Below, piece after piece: positions 9,779-18,524 of a stretch of DNA of 64,000 nucleotides. The position numbers and the translations under genes were made by a program. Positions within the stretch are counted from its first letter, which is position 1; each line of letters opens with the position of its first letter. The notes beneath the pieces are model-generated. The model did not search any database. It was not told where the DNA came from and worked only from the letters and a program-made list of their open reading frames with translations. Origin of the DNA: Plantibacter sp. PA-3-X8 (GTDB lineage Bacteria; Actinomycetota; Actinomycetes; Actinomycetales; Microbacteriaceae); contig NZ_CP033107.1 in assembly GCF_003856975.1 (NCBI RefSeq), positions 3,348,001 to 3,412,000 on the forward strand, written 5' to 3'.

Positions 9779-10194
9779 TTGTCGGTACGCCGATGTCCGG
9801 CCAACCACCACAGTCCGAGGACCGGGAGGACGAGCGGGATGTAGACATAACCGCGGCCGAAGCCGGACCAGACCGTGTCGTGGGGGAACAGCTCGGGATC
9901 GAGCAGGCTCAGCAAGCCGACGATCAGGACCCCGGCGAGCTCGAAGGAGATCGTGGCCCAAGCGATCCGCCGCCAGACGGCGCCTGGAGCGACGAGCGAG
10001 ACGGTCGCCAGAATGTACACCACCGCGGCGACGGCCGAGAGCAGATAGGCCAGTGGCGCCTCGTCGAACTTGGTCGTGATCTGCACCACGGACCGGCCGG
10101 TGGCGGCGAGCGCCAGGATGCCGTAGACGGCGACGAGCACGACCCCGACACCACGGACGCGTGGACGGGCTGGAGCGGTGGTGGGGAGAGGCAT
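9775..10194 (-). CDS. small membrane protein next to ribF
   Basis: 139 aa with four predicted transmembrane helices (about residues 15-35, 48-70, 78-98, 115-132) and a basic C-terminus. No enzymatic motif. It overlaps ribF by ATGA, so it is translationally coupled to it. Proteins of this size and position are common in related actinobacteria, but I know no function. TAGAAT lies 9 nt upstream of the ATG. Confidence 0.75.
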   Translation of the reverse strand: MPLPTTAPARPRVRGVGVVLVAVYGILALAATGRSVVQITTKFDEAPLAYLLSAVAAVVYILATVSLVAPGAVWRRIAWATISFELAGVLIVGLLSLLDPELFPHDTVWSGFGRGYVYIPLVLPVLGLWWLAGHRRTDK

Positions 10195-10203
10195 GACCCG
10201 ACG

Positions 10204-10209
10204 ATTCTA
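10204..10209 (-). promoter_or_regulatory. -10 element of the ribF operon
   Basis: TAGAAT on the minus strand, a near-consensus -10, ends 9 nt before the ATG of the first gene at 10194. No Shine-Dalgarno fits in this gap. Confidence 0.5.
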
Positions 10210-10296
10210 TGCGACGCAGGCCCTCGCCCCGGCACTTCGCGACGGTCACGCGGGCTGCGGTGCCGTCGTCCTCCACCGCCGTCGGTGCGCCGACGG

Positions 10297-10665
10297 TCAG
10301 CCGAGCTGGACGGTCCAGATCTGCTCCATGCGGTAGAGCATCACCGCGATCGCGAGACAGACGACGCCGAGGACGACCGTCGACCATCGGGTGCGCTCGA
10401 CGAGCGCCCAGAACCCGCCGGCGATCGGCAGGATCATCGCGGAGACGAGGTAGGTGTAGAACTCGGGCACACTCCCCGTGGCGGTGTTCCCGAACGCGGG
10501 CGCGGCGATCGCCACCACCAGCTGCGCGATGAGGAGGACCTCGACGAGTGCCGTCGCCCCCATCGTCAGGTCGTTCGGCGCGCGCCCGGCGAACCCGAGC
10601 ACGATGCAGAGGAGCCCGGCCACGACCGCGACCGCGATCTGGGCGAAGGTGAACCACTCGATCAT
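10297..10665 (-). CDS. small membrane protein coupled to truB
   Basis: 122 aa with four hydrophobic segments (starting MIEWFTFAQIAVAVVAGLL). No recognised catalytic motif. The ATG overlaps the truB stop (ATGA, 10662-10665), so expression is tied to truB. Conserved in location in related actinobacteria as far as I recall; function unknown. Confidence 0.75.
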   Translation of the reverse strand: MIEWFTFAQIAVAVVAGLLCIVLGFAGRAPNDLTMGATALVEVLLIAQLVVAIAAPAFGNTATGSVPEFYTYLVSAMILPIAGGFWALVERTRWSTVVLGVVCLAIAVMLYRMEQIWTVQLG

Positions 10666-11597
10666 GCCGGTTCCTCCGCCGGGAAGTTCACGACCGACTT
10701 GAGCGAACCGCCACGGCGCTCGACGAGCCCCACCAGTCGGCCGTCCGGTGCGACGGCGGCGATCGGACCGGTGTGGCCGGCCGGCAGCTCGCGTTCGAGC
10801 CGCTTCCCGTGGCCGAGGTCGACCGCCTCCTGCTCCGTGAGCTCGAGGGCACCGAACAGGCGCTTCGCGACGTCGGCCGGGTGCAACAGCGCCGTCTCAA
10901 CGTCGAGGTCGTCGATCGTCGATGCGTCCGTGACGTCGAAGGGTCCGATCCGGGTCCGGCGAAGCGCGGTGAGATGGCCGCCGACGCCGAGGGAAGCCCC
11001 CAGGTCGCGGGCGAGGGCGCGGATGTAGGTGCCGGAGGAGCAGACGACCCGGACGTCGACGTCGACTGCCGCTCCATCCCGACGGATGGCCAACACGTCG
11101 AACGCACTGACGGTGACCGCACGGGACTTCAGCTCCACCTCGATCCCCTCGCGGGCCAGGGCGTAGGCGCGCTTCCCGCCCACCTTGATGGCGCTCACCG
11201 TGCTCGGCACCTGCTCGATGTCGCCCGTCAGTGGACGGATCGCGGCGATGATCGCGTCGTCGTCCACGGCAGCCACCGCGGCCTGGTCGGCGCGCTCGGT
11301 GACCTCACCTTCGGCGTCGTCGGTGGAGGTCGCCGCGCCGAGGCGGATGGTCGCCGTGTATTCCTTGTCGAGACCGACGATGAACGTCAGCAGTCGGGTC
11401 GACGAGCGCGTGCCCAACACGAGCAGCCCGGTGGCCATGGGATCGAGCGTTCCCGCGTGCCCCACCTTGCGTGTGCCGGCGAGCCGTCGCACCCGGGCGA
11501 CCGCGTCGTGGGAGGTGTGCCCCTGCGGCTTGTCGATGAGGAGGATACCGGGACGGGTGGACGCCGACCCGGGTGCTGCTGTGCTGTTCTCGACCAC
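10662..11597 (-). CDS. truB: tRNA pseudouridine(55) synthase
   Basis: Makes pseudouridine 55 in the T-loop of tRNAs. 311 aa. Catalytic Asp52 lies in GHAGTLDPMATG; YTATIRLGAATSTDDAEG, VPSTVSAIKVGGKRAYALAR and CSSGTYIRALARDLG are family motifs. A C-terminal PUA-like end is present. The frame is open upstream through the next gene, but the GTG at 11597 is favoured: TACCGT ends 6 nt before it and the protein then has the usual short N-terminus before GILLIDKP. Confidence 0.95.
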   Translation of the reverse strand: MVENSTAAPGSASTRPGILLIDKPQGHTSHDAVARVRRLAGTRKVGHAGTLDPMATGLLVLGTRSSTRLLTFIVGLDKEYTATIRLGAATSTDDAEGEVTERADQAAVAAVDDDAIIAAIRPLTGDIEQVPSTVSAIKVGGKRAYALAREGIEVELKSRAVTVSAFDVLAIRRDGAAVDVDVRVVCSSGTYIRALARDLGASLGVGGHLTALRRTRIGPFDVTDASTIDDLDVETALLHPADVAKRLFGALELTEQEAVDLGHGKRLERELPAGHTGPIAAVAPDGRLVGLVERRGGSLKSVVNFPAEEPA

Positions 11598-11603
11598 TCT
11601 GCA

Positions 11604-11609
11604 ACGGTA
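11604..11609 (-). promoter_or_regulatory. -10 element of truB (leaderless)
   Basis: TACCGT on the minus strand ends 6 nt before the chosen GTG start. It decides the start, since no Shine-Dalgarno is present. Confidence 0.5.
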
Positions 11610-11661
11610 CCAGCGGTGGTCGGCACCGCCGGGCGGCCGGAGCACACCTGGGCGGCGGCGC

Positions 11662-12336
11662 TCAGCAGAAGTCGGCGAAGATCCGCCGTGGGTGCCGCTC
11701 GTCCGTGTTGTCCACGAGGGCGGTCGCCCGCGCGGTCGGGTCGTCGTCCTTCCGGTAGAGCGCCTGCCCGCCCACGTAGCGCGCGTTGGACGGCGCCGTC
11801 GGGTCGGCGTCGACGCCGAGGCGCTCGTGCAGCCGCTCGTAGGCCGTCGCCATCGGGACGTCGAGCCAGACCGACGCATGCCAGAGGCCGCGGAGCTCGG
11901 GACGGTTCAGGAAGACGCCGTCGACGATGAGGACGGCGTCCTGCGGGCCGGTCGTCCAACGCAAGGGAGCGCCGACGTCGCGCTGCTCGTCGAACCCGAC
12001 GAGTTGGAAGCCGGCGCTACCCGCCAGGCGGAAGGGCTCGACGAGCACCCGGCGGAACAGCGAATAGTCGAACCAGTTCAGCCAGTAGCCCTCGGCCGAG
12101 TCCCGCCCCCGCGCGTACCGTTCCTCGCGAGGACGGTGGAAGTCGTCGATCGAGGCACGGAACACCGCGCGTCCGGCCTCGTCGAACACCTCGGCCAGTC
12201 CGTCGGCGAACGCCGCCGTGCCGGAGCCGCTGACGCCGTCCACCGCGATGAGGGTGCGGCCTCGTGGGTAGTCCCGCTGGAACTGGTCTCGCAGCTGCCG
12301 GAGCAACTCGATCCGTGGTGTCGTGACGAGCTTCAT
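11662..12336 (-). CDS. uridine kinase-like P-loop protein with an altered Walker A motif
   Basis: 224 aa of the uridine/nucleoside kinase-like family: IAVDGVSGSGTAAFAD at the P-loop, SIDDFHRPREERYARGRDSAEGYWLNWFDY downstream, VLIVDGVFLNRPEL as Walker B-like strand and YERLHERLG in the lid region. The P-loop reads GVSGSGTA where the family normally has GxxGxGKT, so the phosphate-binding Lys is replaced. Activity as a kinase is therefore doubtful. It is divergent from mutY; both have leaderless-type -10 elements in the 38-bp gap. Confidence 0.82.
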   Translation of the reverse strand: MKLVTTPRIELLRQLRDQFQRDYPRGRTLIAVDGVSGSGTAAFADGLAEVFDEAGRAVFRASIDDFHRPREERYARGRDSAEGYWLNWFDYSLFRRVLVEPFRLAGSAGFQLVGFDEQRDVGAPLRWTTGPQDAVLIVDGVFLNRPELRGLWHASVWLDVPMATAYERLHERLGVDADPTAPSNARYVGGQALYRKDDDPTARATALVDNTDERHPRRIFADFC

Positions 12337-12343
12337 GGCGCCG

Positions 12344-12349
12344 AGCCTA
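12344..12349 (-). promoter_or_regulatory. -10 element of the uridine kinase-like gene (leaderless)
   Basis: TAGGCT on the minus strand ends 7 nt before the ATG at 12336. It lies back to back with the mutY element only 13 bp away, so the two promoters overlap. Confidence 0.5.
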
Positions 12350-12362
12350 CCCGCGCGGATCG

Positions 12363-12368
12363 TAGGCT
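12363..12368 (+). promoter_or_regulatory. -10 element of mutY (leaderless)
   Basis: TAGGCT on the plus strand ends 6 nt before the GTG at 12375. Its -35 region would fall inside the divergent kinase-like gene's promoter. Confidence 0.5.
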
Positions 12369-12374
12369 GGTGCG

Positions 12375-13259
12375 GTGCCGCCCGAACCCTCCGACCTCGC
12401 CCCGCTCGTGACGGGATGGTTCCGCACCAACGCGCGCGACCTCCCGTGGCGACGCCCGGGGTTCCCCGCCTGGGGCACGCTCGTGTCGGAGTTCATGCTC
12501 CAGCAGACGCAGGTCAGCCGGGTGATCCCGCGGCTCGAGGAGTGGCTCGGGCGCTGGCCGACGCCCGCCGACCTGGCGGCCGAACCACCGGCAGAGGCCG
12601 TCCGTGCCTGGGGCAGGCCCGGCTATCCGCGCCGAGCGCTCTGGCTCCATGCGGCGGCCACCCAGATCGCCGAACGGCACGACGGCATCGTCCCGTCGGA
12701 CGTGGACCAGCTCCTGGCGCTCACCGGCATCGGCGACTACACCGCCCGCGCCGTCGCCGTCTTCGCCTACGGGGACCGGCACCCGGTGGTGGACACGAAC
12801 ACCCGACGGGTCATCGCCCGCGCCGTCCGCGGCCAAGGCGAGCCCGGCCCACCGAACGCCAAGGCGGACCTCCCCGCCATGGAGGCGCTCCTGCCGGAGT
12901 CCCGCTCGGAGGCAGCCGTCTTCAACGCCGGGCTGATGGAGATCGGCGCGGTGGTCTGCACGGCTCGAGCACCACGGTGCGAGGAGTGTCCGCTCCGCGA
13001 GGTGTGCGCTTGGCGCGCGGCGGGATACCCGGCCTACGACGGACCGGTCAAGACGAAGCAGAAGCAGTTCGCGGGCAGCGACCGACAGGTCCGGGGCATC
13101 ATCATGGCCGAGCTCCGCTCGACCCACCGCTCACTGACGGACGAGGAGCTCCGGGCGCTCTGGCCCGACCGCGAGCAGTTCGACCGCGCACTCGCCGGAC
13201 TGGTCGCCGACCGCCTCGCGGTGTGCGTCGACGGCGGGTACGCGCTCCCCCACGACTGA
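12375..13259 (+). CDS. mutY: A/G-specific adenine glycosylase
   Basis: Base-excision repair glycosylase that removes adenine opposite 8-oxoguanine. 294 aa. The catalytic Glu39 lies in SEFMLQQTQV; the helix-hairpin-helix is LTGIGDYTARAVAVFAYG followed by HPVVDTNTRRV with the conserved Asp. A [4Fe-4S] cluster motif C-x6-C-x2-C-x5-C is complete (CTARAPRCEECPLREVC). The C-terminal NUDIX-like 8-oxoG recognition domain of longer MutY proteins is missing, as in many actinobacteria. Start GTG, leaderless. Confidence 0.95.
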   Translation: MPPEPSDLAPLVTGWFRTNARDLPWRRPGFPAWGTLVSEFMLQQTQVSRVIPRLEEWLGRWPTPADLAAEPPAEAVRAWGRPGYPRRALWLHAAATQIAERHDGIVPSDVDQLLALTGIGDYTARAVAVFAYGDRHPVVDTNTRRVIARAVRGQGEPGPPNAKADLPAMEALLPESRSEAAVFNAGLMEIGAVVCTARAPRCEECPLREVCAWRAAGYPAYDGPVKTKQKQFAGSDRQVRGIIMAELRSTHRSLTDEELRALWPDREQFDRALAGLVADRLAVCVDGGYALPHD

Positions 13260-13260
13260 C

Positions 13261-13415
13261 GGTCCCTCAGCCCCACCCGGTCCCTCGGCCCCACCCGGTC
13301 CCTCGGCCCCACCCGGTCCCTGAGCCCCACCTGGTCCCTGAGCTTGTCGAAGGGCGCACGTCGACAGGCCCAGAGACCGGATGAAGGAATCCCGGTCCCT
13401 GAGCCTGTCGAAGGG
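13261..13415. repeat. cluster of GGTCCCTGAGC dispersed repeats between convergent genes
   Basis: Four tandem 18-bp units beginning GGTCCCTCRGCCCCACCC (13261-13332) run into a copy of GGTCCCTGAGCTTGTCGAAGGG-type element at 13333-13354. A degenerate inverted copy is at 13361-13378 and a further direct copy at 13394-13415. The TGAGC(C/T)TGTCGAAGGG core is a widespread intergenic repeat of actinobacterial genomes (recollection). Direct and inverted copies can fold into a stem, which would suit a bidirectional terminator between mutY and rbfA. Confidence 0.8.
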
Positions 13416-13429
13416 CTGGTGCGCGGTGG

Positions 13430-13867
13430 CTAGTCCTCGACGTCCACGTCGCGCGGCTTGACGTAGGGGTCCTCGTCGCCGGCGTAGGCGGCACCGGCGG
13501 CAAGCCCGGCCACCTCGGTGTCGCGGTTCTTCGCCTCGCGCAGCAGGTCTTCGATGTGCTGCGCGTTCTCCGGGATCGCGTCCAGGAAGAAGTCGAGGCT
13601 CGGGGTCAGCCGGGTGTTGATGTTGCGGCCGATCTCGGCACGCAGCAGGCCCTTGGCGGACTCGAGCGCGGCCGAAGTGTCGGCGCGTTCCTCGTCGGAG
13701 CCGTACACCGTGTAGAACACGTTCGCGTGCTGGAGGTCGCCGGTCACCTGTACGTCGGTGATCGTCACGAAGCCGAGCCGCGGGTCGCGGATGCCCTTGT
13801 CGAGCCGTTTGGCGATGACTTCCTTGATGCGGTCCGCCAACTTGCGGGCCCTGGGGTTCTCTGCCAT
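13430..13867 (-). CDS. rbfA: ribosome-binding factor A
   Basis: KH-type 30S maturation factor, 145 aa. N-terminal RARKLADRIKEVIAKRL, then DPRLGFVTITDVQVTGDLQHANVFYTVYG and LRAEIGRNINTRLTPSLDFFLD are characteristic. A short acidic tail ends PRDVDVED. The ATG at 13867 was chosen over the upstream open frame because GAGGAGG lies about 7 nt before it and MAENPRARK is the usual start. Last gene of the nusA operon. Confidence 0.95.
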   Translation of the reverse strand: MAENPRARKLADRIKEVIAKRLDKGIRDPRLGFVTITDVQVTGDLQHANVFYTVYGSDEERADTSAALESAKGLLRAEIGRNINTRLTPSLDFFLDAIPENAQHIEDLLREAKNRDTEVAGLAAGAAYAGDEDPYVKPRDVDVED

Positions 13868-13985
13868 CTCGTCCTCCTCTGATGACCGTCGGGCGGAGGG
13901 CCGCCCGACGGATGCTGCACACACAATACAAGCAGGAATCCCCGCCGCCCTCCCGGAGGAGGACGACGGGGACCGGCCGAGCGGA

Positions 13986-16754
13986 CTAGCCGCGCGGCTT
14001 CTCCTTCATTTCGATCGTCTCGATCTCGTCACCGATCTGGATGTCGTTGAACTTGCCGAGACCGATACCGGCCTCGAAGTCCGTACGCACCTCGGTGACG
14101 TCGTCCTTGAACCGACGCAGCGATTCGATCGCCAGGCTGTCGCCGACCACGACGCCGTCGCGGATGACCCGCGCCTTGGCGTTCCTCGTGATCGTGCCCG
14201 AGCGGACGATGACACCCGCGATGTTGCCGAACTTGGAGGAACGGAACACCTCGCGGATCTCTGCGACACCGGACTGGACCTCTTCGTACTCGGGCTTGAG
14301 CATGCCGGTGAGGCTCTGCTCGACGTCCTCGAGTGCGTTGTAGATGACCGAGTAGAACCGGACGTCCACACCCTCACGGGCCGCACGCTCGCGGGCCTTC
14401 GGGTCGGGGCGCACGTTGAACCCGATGATGATCGCGTTGTCGATCGTGGCGAGGTTGACGTCGGACTCGGTGACCGCACCGACACCGCGGTGGATGATCC
14501 GCAGCTGGACGCTGTCGTCGACGTCGATCTTGAGCAGCGACTCCTCGAGTGCCTCGACGGCACCGGAGACGTCACCCTTGATGATGAGGTTGAGCGACTC
14601 GACCTTGCCCTCTTCGAGTGCACGGGTGAAGTCCTCGAGCGAGATGCGCTTGCGAGCCTTGGCCAGAGCGGCGTTGCGCTCCGCGGCTTCACGCTTCTCG
14701 GCGATCTGACGCGCGGTGCGGTCCTCCTCGGTGACGAGGAAGGTGTCGCCGGCCCGAGGAACACTCGAGAGGCCCTGCACCTGGACGGGACGCGAGGGAC
14801 CCGCCTCGGCGACGGTGTCGCCGTTCTCGTCGACCATCGCACGGACGCGGCCGTACGCCGTACCGGCGACGATCGCGTCACCGACGCGGAGCGTACCCGA
14901 CTGGATGAGGACGGTCGCGACGGAACCGCGGCCCTTGTCGAGCTTGGCCTCGATGGCCACACCGCGTGCATCCTTGTTCGGGTTGGCGCGCAGGTCGAGA
15001 CCGGCGTCCGCGGTGAGCAGCACGGCGTCGAGGAGGTCCTTGATGCCGGTGCCGGCACGAGCCGAGACGTCGACGAACATGACGTCTCCGCCGTACTCCT
15101 CGGCGACGAGGCCGTATTCGGTCAGCTGCTGGCGCACCTTGGCCGGGTTGGCGTCGGGCTTGTCCACCTTGTTGACCGCGACGACGATCGGCACGTTGGC
15201 CGCCTGCGCGTGGTTCAAGGCCTCCACCGTCTGCGGCATGATGCCGTCGTCGGCCGCGACCACGAGGATCGCGATGTCGGTGACCTGCGCACCACGAGCA
15301 CGCATTGCGGTGAACGCCTCGTGACCCGGGGTGTCGATGAAGGTGATCGGACGCTCGATGCCCTCGTGCTCCGCGACGACCTGGTACGCACCGATGTGCT
15401 GCGTGATGCCACCGGCCTCGCCGGCGACGACGTTCGCGTTGCGGATGGCGTCGAGGAGGCGCGTCTTACCGTGGTCGACGTGACCCATGACGGTGACCAC
15501 GGGAGGACGGATGGCGAGGTCCTCGTCGGACTCGTCCTCCAGCTTCTGGTCGAGGTCGATGTCGAAGCCCTCGAGGAGCTCCCGGTCCTCGTCCTCGGGC
15601 GAGACCATCTGGATCTTGTAGCCGAGCTCGGAACCGAGCACGTCGAAGGTCGCCTCGTCGAGGGACTCCGTCGCCGTCGCCATCTCACCGAGGTGGAACA
15701 GCACGGTGACGAGGTTGCCGGGGCTGGCGTCGATCTTGTCGGCGAAGTCCGAGATGGACGCGCCACGACGCAGACGGATGATGGTGTTGCCGTCGCCGCG
15801 GGGGACGCTCACGCCGCCGAGCGACGGGGCTTCACGCAGCTCGAACTCGGCCCTCTTCGTCCGCTTCGACTTCCGTGCCTTGCTCTTGCCGCCACCGCGA
15901 CCGAAGGCACCTGCGGTACCACCGCCGGGTCCGCGACCACGACCGCCGCCGCCACCAGGGCGACCCGCGAATCCACCCGCGGGTGCACCACCGGGGGCAC
16001 CACCGGGACGGAAACCGCCACCGGCGCCACCGGGACGGAAGCCGCCGCCACCGGCGGGACGACCTGCGCCACCCGGACGACCGGGACCACCGGGACGCTG
16101 ACCCTGGCCGACGCCCGGACGGGGCGAGCCGGGGCGCGGAGCCTGCGGACGCGGGATGTTGCTGGGGTTCGGACGCTGACCCATGCCCTGAGCCGCTGCG
16201 AACGGGTTGTTCCCCGGACGCGGCGTGCCGGTCGGGCGCTGGCCCATGCCCTGCGAGGACGCGAACGGGTTGTTACCCGGACGCGGAGCACCGGGACGGG
16301 GGCCGCCCGGCTTCGCGGCGTCGCCGGAGGGCGAGTCGCCGGCGGCCGGAGCAGCGGGTGCGGACGGTGCCGCCGGAGCAGCAGCTGCGGGTGCCTCCGC
16401 CGCAGGGGCGGGGGCGGCCGGAGCCTTCGGGCCTGGGGCGGCCTGCTTCGGCGCAGGCGCAGCGGGCGCCTCGGCCTTGGGGGCAGGTGCCGCGGGGGCC
16501 GGAGCCTTGGGTGCGGCGGGACCCGGGGTCGGAGCGCCGGGCGTGGCCGGACGCTTCGCCGGGGCGGCGGGGGCGGCTGACGCCTTCGCGCCCTCGGCCT
16601 CGAGGGCGGCGCGCAGCTTGCGGGCCACCGGTGGTTCGATACTGGAAGACGGTCCCTTGACGAACTCGCCCAATTCCTTGAGCTTCGCCATGGCGATCTT
16701 GCTGTCTACTCCGAGTTCGGATGCGATCTCGTGTACACGTGGTTTTGCAGCCAC
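13986..16754 (-). CDS. infB: translation initiation factor IF-2
   Basis: GTPase that places initiator tRNA on the 30S subunit. 922 aa. The IF2_N domain is at residues 1-50 ([23 protein letters not shown]); a long Ala/Pro- then Gly/Arg-rich linker follows to about residue 300. The G domain starts at about 421: GHVDHGKT (G1), DTPGHEAF (G3) and [10 protein letters not shown] (G4), followed by domains II-IV. Start GTG with AGGAG about 7 nt upstream. The gene is 287 bp downstream of ylxR, an unusually wide gap for this operon. Confidence 0.98.
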   Translation of the reverse strand: MAAKPRVHEIASELGVDSKIAMAKLKELGEFVKGPSSSIEPPVARKLRAALEAEGAKASAAPAAPAKRPATPGAPTPGPAAPKAPAPAAPAPKAEAPAAPAPKQAAPGPKAPAAPAPAAEAPAAAAPAAPSAPAAPAAGDSPSGDAAKPGGPRPGAPRPGNNPFASSQGMGQRPTGTPRPGNNPFAAAQGMGQRPNPSNIPRPQAPRPGSPRPGVGQGQRPGGPGRPGGAGRPAGGGGFRPGGAGGGFRPGGAPGGAPAGGFAGRPGGGGGRGRGPGGGTAGAFGRGGGKSKARKSKRTKRAEFELREAPSLGGVSVPRGDGNTIIRLRRGASISDFADKIDASPGNLVTVLFHLGEMATATESLDEATFDVLGSELGYKIQMVSPEDEDRELLEGFDIDLDQKLEDESDEDLAIRPPVVTVMGHVDHGKTRLLDAIRNANVVAGEAGGITQHIGAYQVVAEHEGIERPITFIDTPGHEAFTAMRARGAQVTDIAILVVAADDGIMPQTVEALNHAQAANVPIVVAVNKVDKPDANPAKVRQQLTEYGLVAEEYGGDVMFVDVSARAGTGIKDLLDAVLLTADAGLDLRANPNKDARGVAIEAKLDKGRGSVATVLIQSGTLRVGDAIVAGTAYGRVRAMVDENGDTVAEAGPSRPVQVQGLSSVPRAGDTFLVTEEDRTARQIAEKREAAERNAALAKARKRISLEDFTRALEEGKVESLNLIIKGDVSGAVEALEESLLKIDVDDSVQLRIIHRGVGAVTESDVNLATIDNAIIIGFNVRPDPKARERAAREGVDVRFYSVIYNALEDVEQSLTGMLKPEYEEVQSGVAEIREVFRSSKFGNIAGVIVRSGTITRNAKARVIRDGVVVGDSLAIESLRRFKDDVTEVRTDFEAGIGLGKFNDIQIGDEIETIEMKEKPRG

Positions 16755-17041
16755 AATTCTCCTGTCTGAGCTTGCACCCAGGCAGGGGCAAGCGTTAGTG
16801 GTGGACGGTGCTCATTTCGAGCCGCTCATGAGTTGTCCATTAGCCGTTCAGCCTGTTCTCTCGGAATGCCGCACCCGGGTGGGGCGGCAGCAGGATGGAG
16901 GCCCGGGATCCGGGCCTGATACCTGCGGTGGGAAGCACGGTGTGCGCCGGAGCGCTCTCGCGTGCACTCACCATCGTACACCCCGACCCTGGGTGCGGGC
17001 TCACCACCGGATCGTAAGCGGGTCGTTCGAGCCCGACCACG
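16755..17041 (-). other. infB leader region, no gene
   Basis: The 287-bp gap between ylxR and infB holds no convincing ORF. It contains a hairpin (16899-16917) and the infB Shine-Dalgarno next to the gene. The gap suggests that infB has its own promoter or a read-through control here; I cannot identify the promoter with confidence. Confidence 0.4.
16899..16917 (-). terminator. hairpin after ylxR, possible attenuator
   Basis: AGGCCCGG and CCGGGCCT form an 8-bp stem with a 3-nt loop, 125 nt past the ylxR stop and before infB. No T-run follows. Confidence 0.35.
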
Positions 17042-17311
17042 TCATTCAGCCGTCGGCACGGCCGGTTCCGTCGACACGAAGGCCCGGACCGCCGACGCGT
17101 CGGGTCCCGCGGTCAGTCTGAGCGCCCTCGTGAACGCCCGACGCTGCACCGCCTGGTCGACGCACGCCGACGTCGGGTGCACCCAGGATCCGCGGCCCGG
17201 CAGGCGCGCCGCGGCGTCGGGGACGAGCGCCCCCTCGACCGCGACGACGCGCAGCAGTGCCGAGCGCGGCTCGCGACGGCGACAGCCGACGCAGGTCCGC
17301 ACCGGTTCCAT
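17042..17311 (-). CDS. ylxR: YlxR-family (DUF448) RNA-binding protein
   Basis: 89 aa. The family signature RTCVGCRRREPRSALLRV is at the N-terminus (residues 5-22), followed by LPGRGSWVHPTSACVDQAV, the GRGAYVH-like motif. In Bacillus the homologue (RnpM) modulates RNase P; its role here is by homology only. It starts 5 bp after the nusA stop, within the nusA-infB operon. Confidence 0.9.
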   Translation of the reverse strand: MEPVRTCVGCRRREPRSALLRVVAVEGALVPDAAARLPGRGSWVHPTSACVDQAVQRRAFTRALRLTAGPDASAVRAFVSTEPAVPTAE

Positions 17312-17316
17312 CCGGC

Positions 17317-18318
17317 TCAGTCCGATTCGAGGATCGAGTCCGGCTGGATGTCGATCTTGGCGCCGGTGAGCTTGGCGGCGAGACGGGCGTTCTGCCCCTC
17401 CTTGCCGATCGCGAGCGACAGCTGGTAGTCCGGCACGAGCGCCCGGACGGCCTTGAGCGACTGGTCGATGACGTACGAGCTCGTCACCTTGGCCGGCGAG
17501 AGCGCGTTCGCGACGAACGTCGGCAGGTCGGGCGAGTAGTCGACGATGTCGATCTTCTCGGCGCCCAGCTCGTCGGTGACCGCGCGGACCCGACGCCCGA
17601 GCTCACCGATGCAGGCGCCCTTGGCGTTGATGCTCGGGTCGTTCGCCTTCACCGCGATCTTGGTCCGGTGTCCGGCCTCGCGAGCGAGCGAGACGATCTC
17701 GACGATGCCGGAGGCGATCTCCGGGACCTCCAAGGCGAACAGCTTCCGTACGAGTCCGGGGTGGGTGCGCGAGACGGTGATCTGCGGACCCTTGAGACCC
17801 TTCGTCACGCTCGTCACGTACACGCGGATGCGTGCACCGTGCGGGTACTCCTCACCGGCCACCTGCTCCTCGGGCGGGAGGATCGCCTCGATGGTGCCGA
17901 GGTCGACGTGGATCATGCGCGGGTTCGGGCCCTGCTGGATGACGCCCGCGATGATGTCGCCCTCGCGGCCCTTGAACTCACCGAGGACGGCGTCGTCCTG
18001 GATGTCGCGGAGCCGCTGGAAGATGACCTGCTTCGCGGCGAAGGCGGCGATACGACCGAAGTCGTCCGGCGTGCTCTCGGCCTCCCCGATCAGGACACCC
18101 TCGTCGTCGAACTCGGGCACGAACACCCCGACGTGGCCGGTCTTGCGGTCGAGCTGCACCCGGGCCGCCGGGACGTCGCCGCGCGCCGTGGTGTCGGTAC
18201 CCTCGGTGCTCTTCAGGTACGCACTCAGGATGGCCTGCTCGATGATCACGACGAGCTCCTCAAACGGGATCTCCTTCTCGCGTTCGATCGACTTCAACAA
18301 ACCGAGATCGATGTCCAT
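17317..18318 (-). CDS. nusA: transcription termination/antitermination factor NusA
   Basis: 333 aa, the short actinobacterial form without the C-terminal acidic repeats. The N-terminal RNA polymerase-binding domain is followed by an S1 domain (GREGDIIAGVIQQGPNPRMIHVDLG), then KH1 and KH2 (HPGLVRKLFALEVPEIASGIVEI, GACIGELGRRVRAV, IGKEGQNARLAAKLTGAKIDI). ATG with AGGAGG 4-9 nt upstream. Normally rimP is immediately upstream; here the next gene upstream is a divergent histidine kinase. Confidence 0.97.
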   Translation of the reverse strand: MDIDLGLLKSIEREKEIPFEELVVIIEQAILSAYLKSTEGTDTTARGDVPAARVQLDRKTGHVGVFVPEFDDEGVLIGEAESTPDDFGRIAAFAAKQVIFQRLRDIQDDAVLGEFKGREGDIIAGVIQQGPNPRMIHVDLGTIEAILPPEEQVAGEEYPHGARIRVYVTSVTKGLKGPQITVSRTHPGLVRKLFALEVPEIASGIVEIVSLAREAGHRTKIAVKANDPSINAKGACIGELGRRVRAVTDELGAEKIDIVDYSPDLPTFVANALSPAKVTSSYVIDQSLKAVRALVPDYQLSLAIGKEGQNARLAAKLTGAKIDIQPDSILESD

Positions 18319-18524
18319 CGATGGCCTCCTCTATTCAACTGGTGGTGCCGCGGCAAGACGTGCAGCGGCGCGACGGGCATGCTGCTGCCGTGCTGCCGAA
18401 CCCGTCTGTCTACGGTACCGGATGCCGAGGGGTACGTCATCCACCCAGCTGGGAAGCCCCCGCGCGTCCTCGAGGGTCCCGCCCCGGCTCGACCGCGTCT
18501 CGGGGCGGGTGACATGATTGGCCA
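18319..18524. other. divergent intergenic region nusA / histidine kinase, no rimP
   Basis: 206 bp with no recognisable gene. The small frames it contains do not resemble RimP or any family I know. It must hold the nusA operon promoter and the kinase promoter. Confidence 0.5.
18513..18518 (+). promoter_or_regulatory. -10 element of the histidine kinase at 18525 (leaderless)
   Basis: CATGAT ends 6 nt before the ATG. TCGACC at 18489-18494 could be the -35 with an 18-nt spacer. Confidence 0.4.

Noticed and set aside
13261..13415. Repeat cluster as an attachment site or insertion-sequence remnant
   Set aside because: No transposase, target-site duplication or terminal inverted repeats; the motif matches a dispersed intergenic repeat instead.
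13758..16580. Plus-strand open frame of about 940 codons antisense to infB
   Set aside because: Composition is an artefact of infB codon usage (Asp/Gly/Arg runs, Thr-rich end). IF-2 is unmistakable on the minus strand.
16755..17041. Possible small gene or structured riboswitch in the ylxR-infB gap
   Set aside because: No frame with a ribosome site or recognisable product, and no known riboswitch core; only one plain hairpin was seen.
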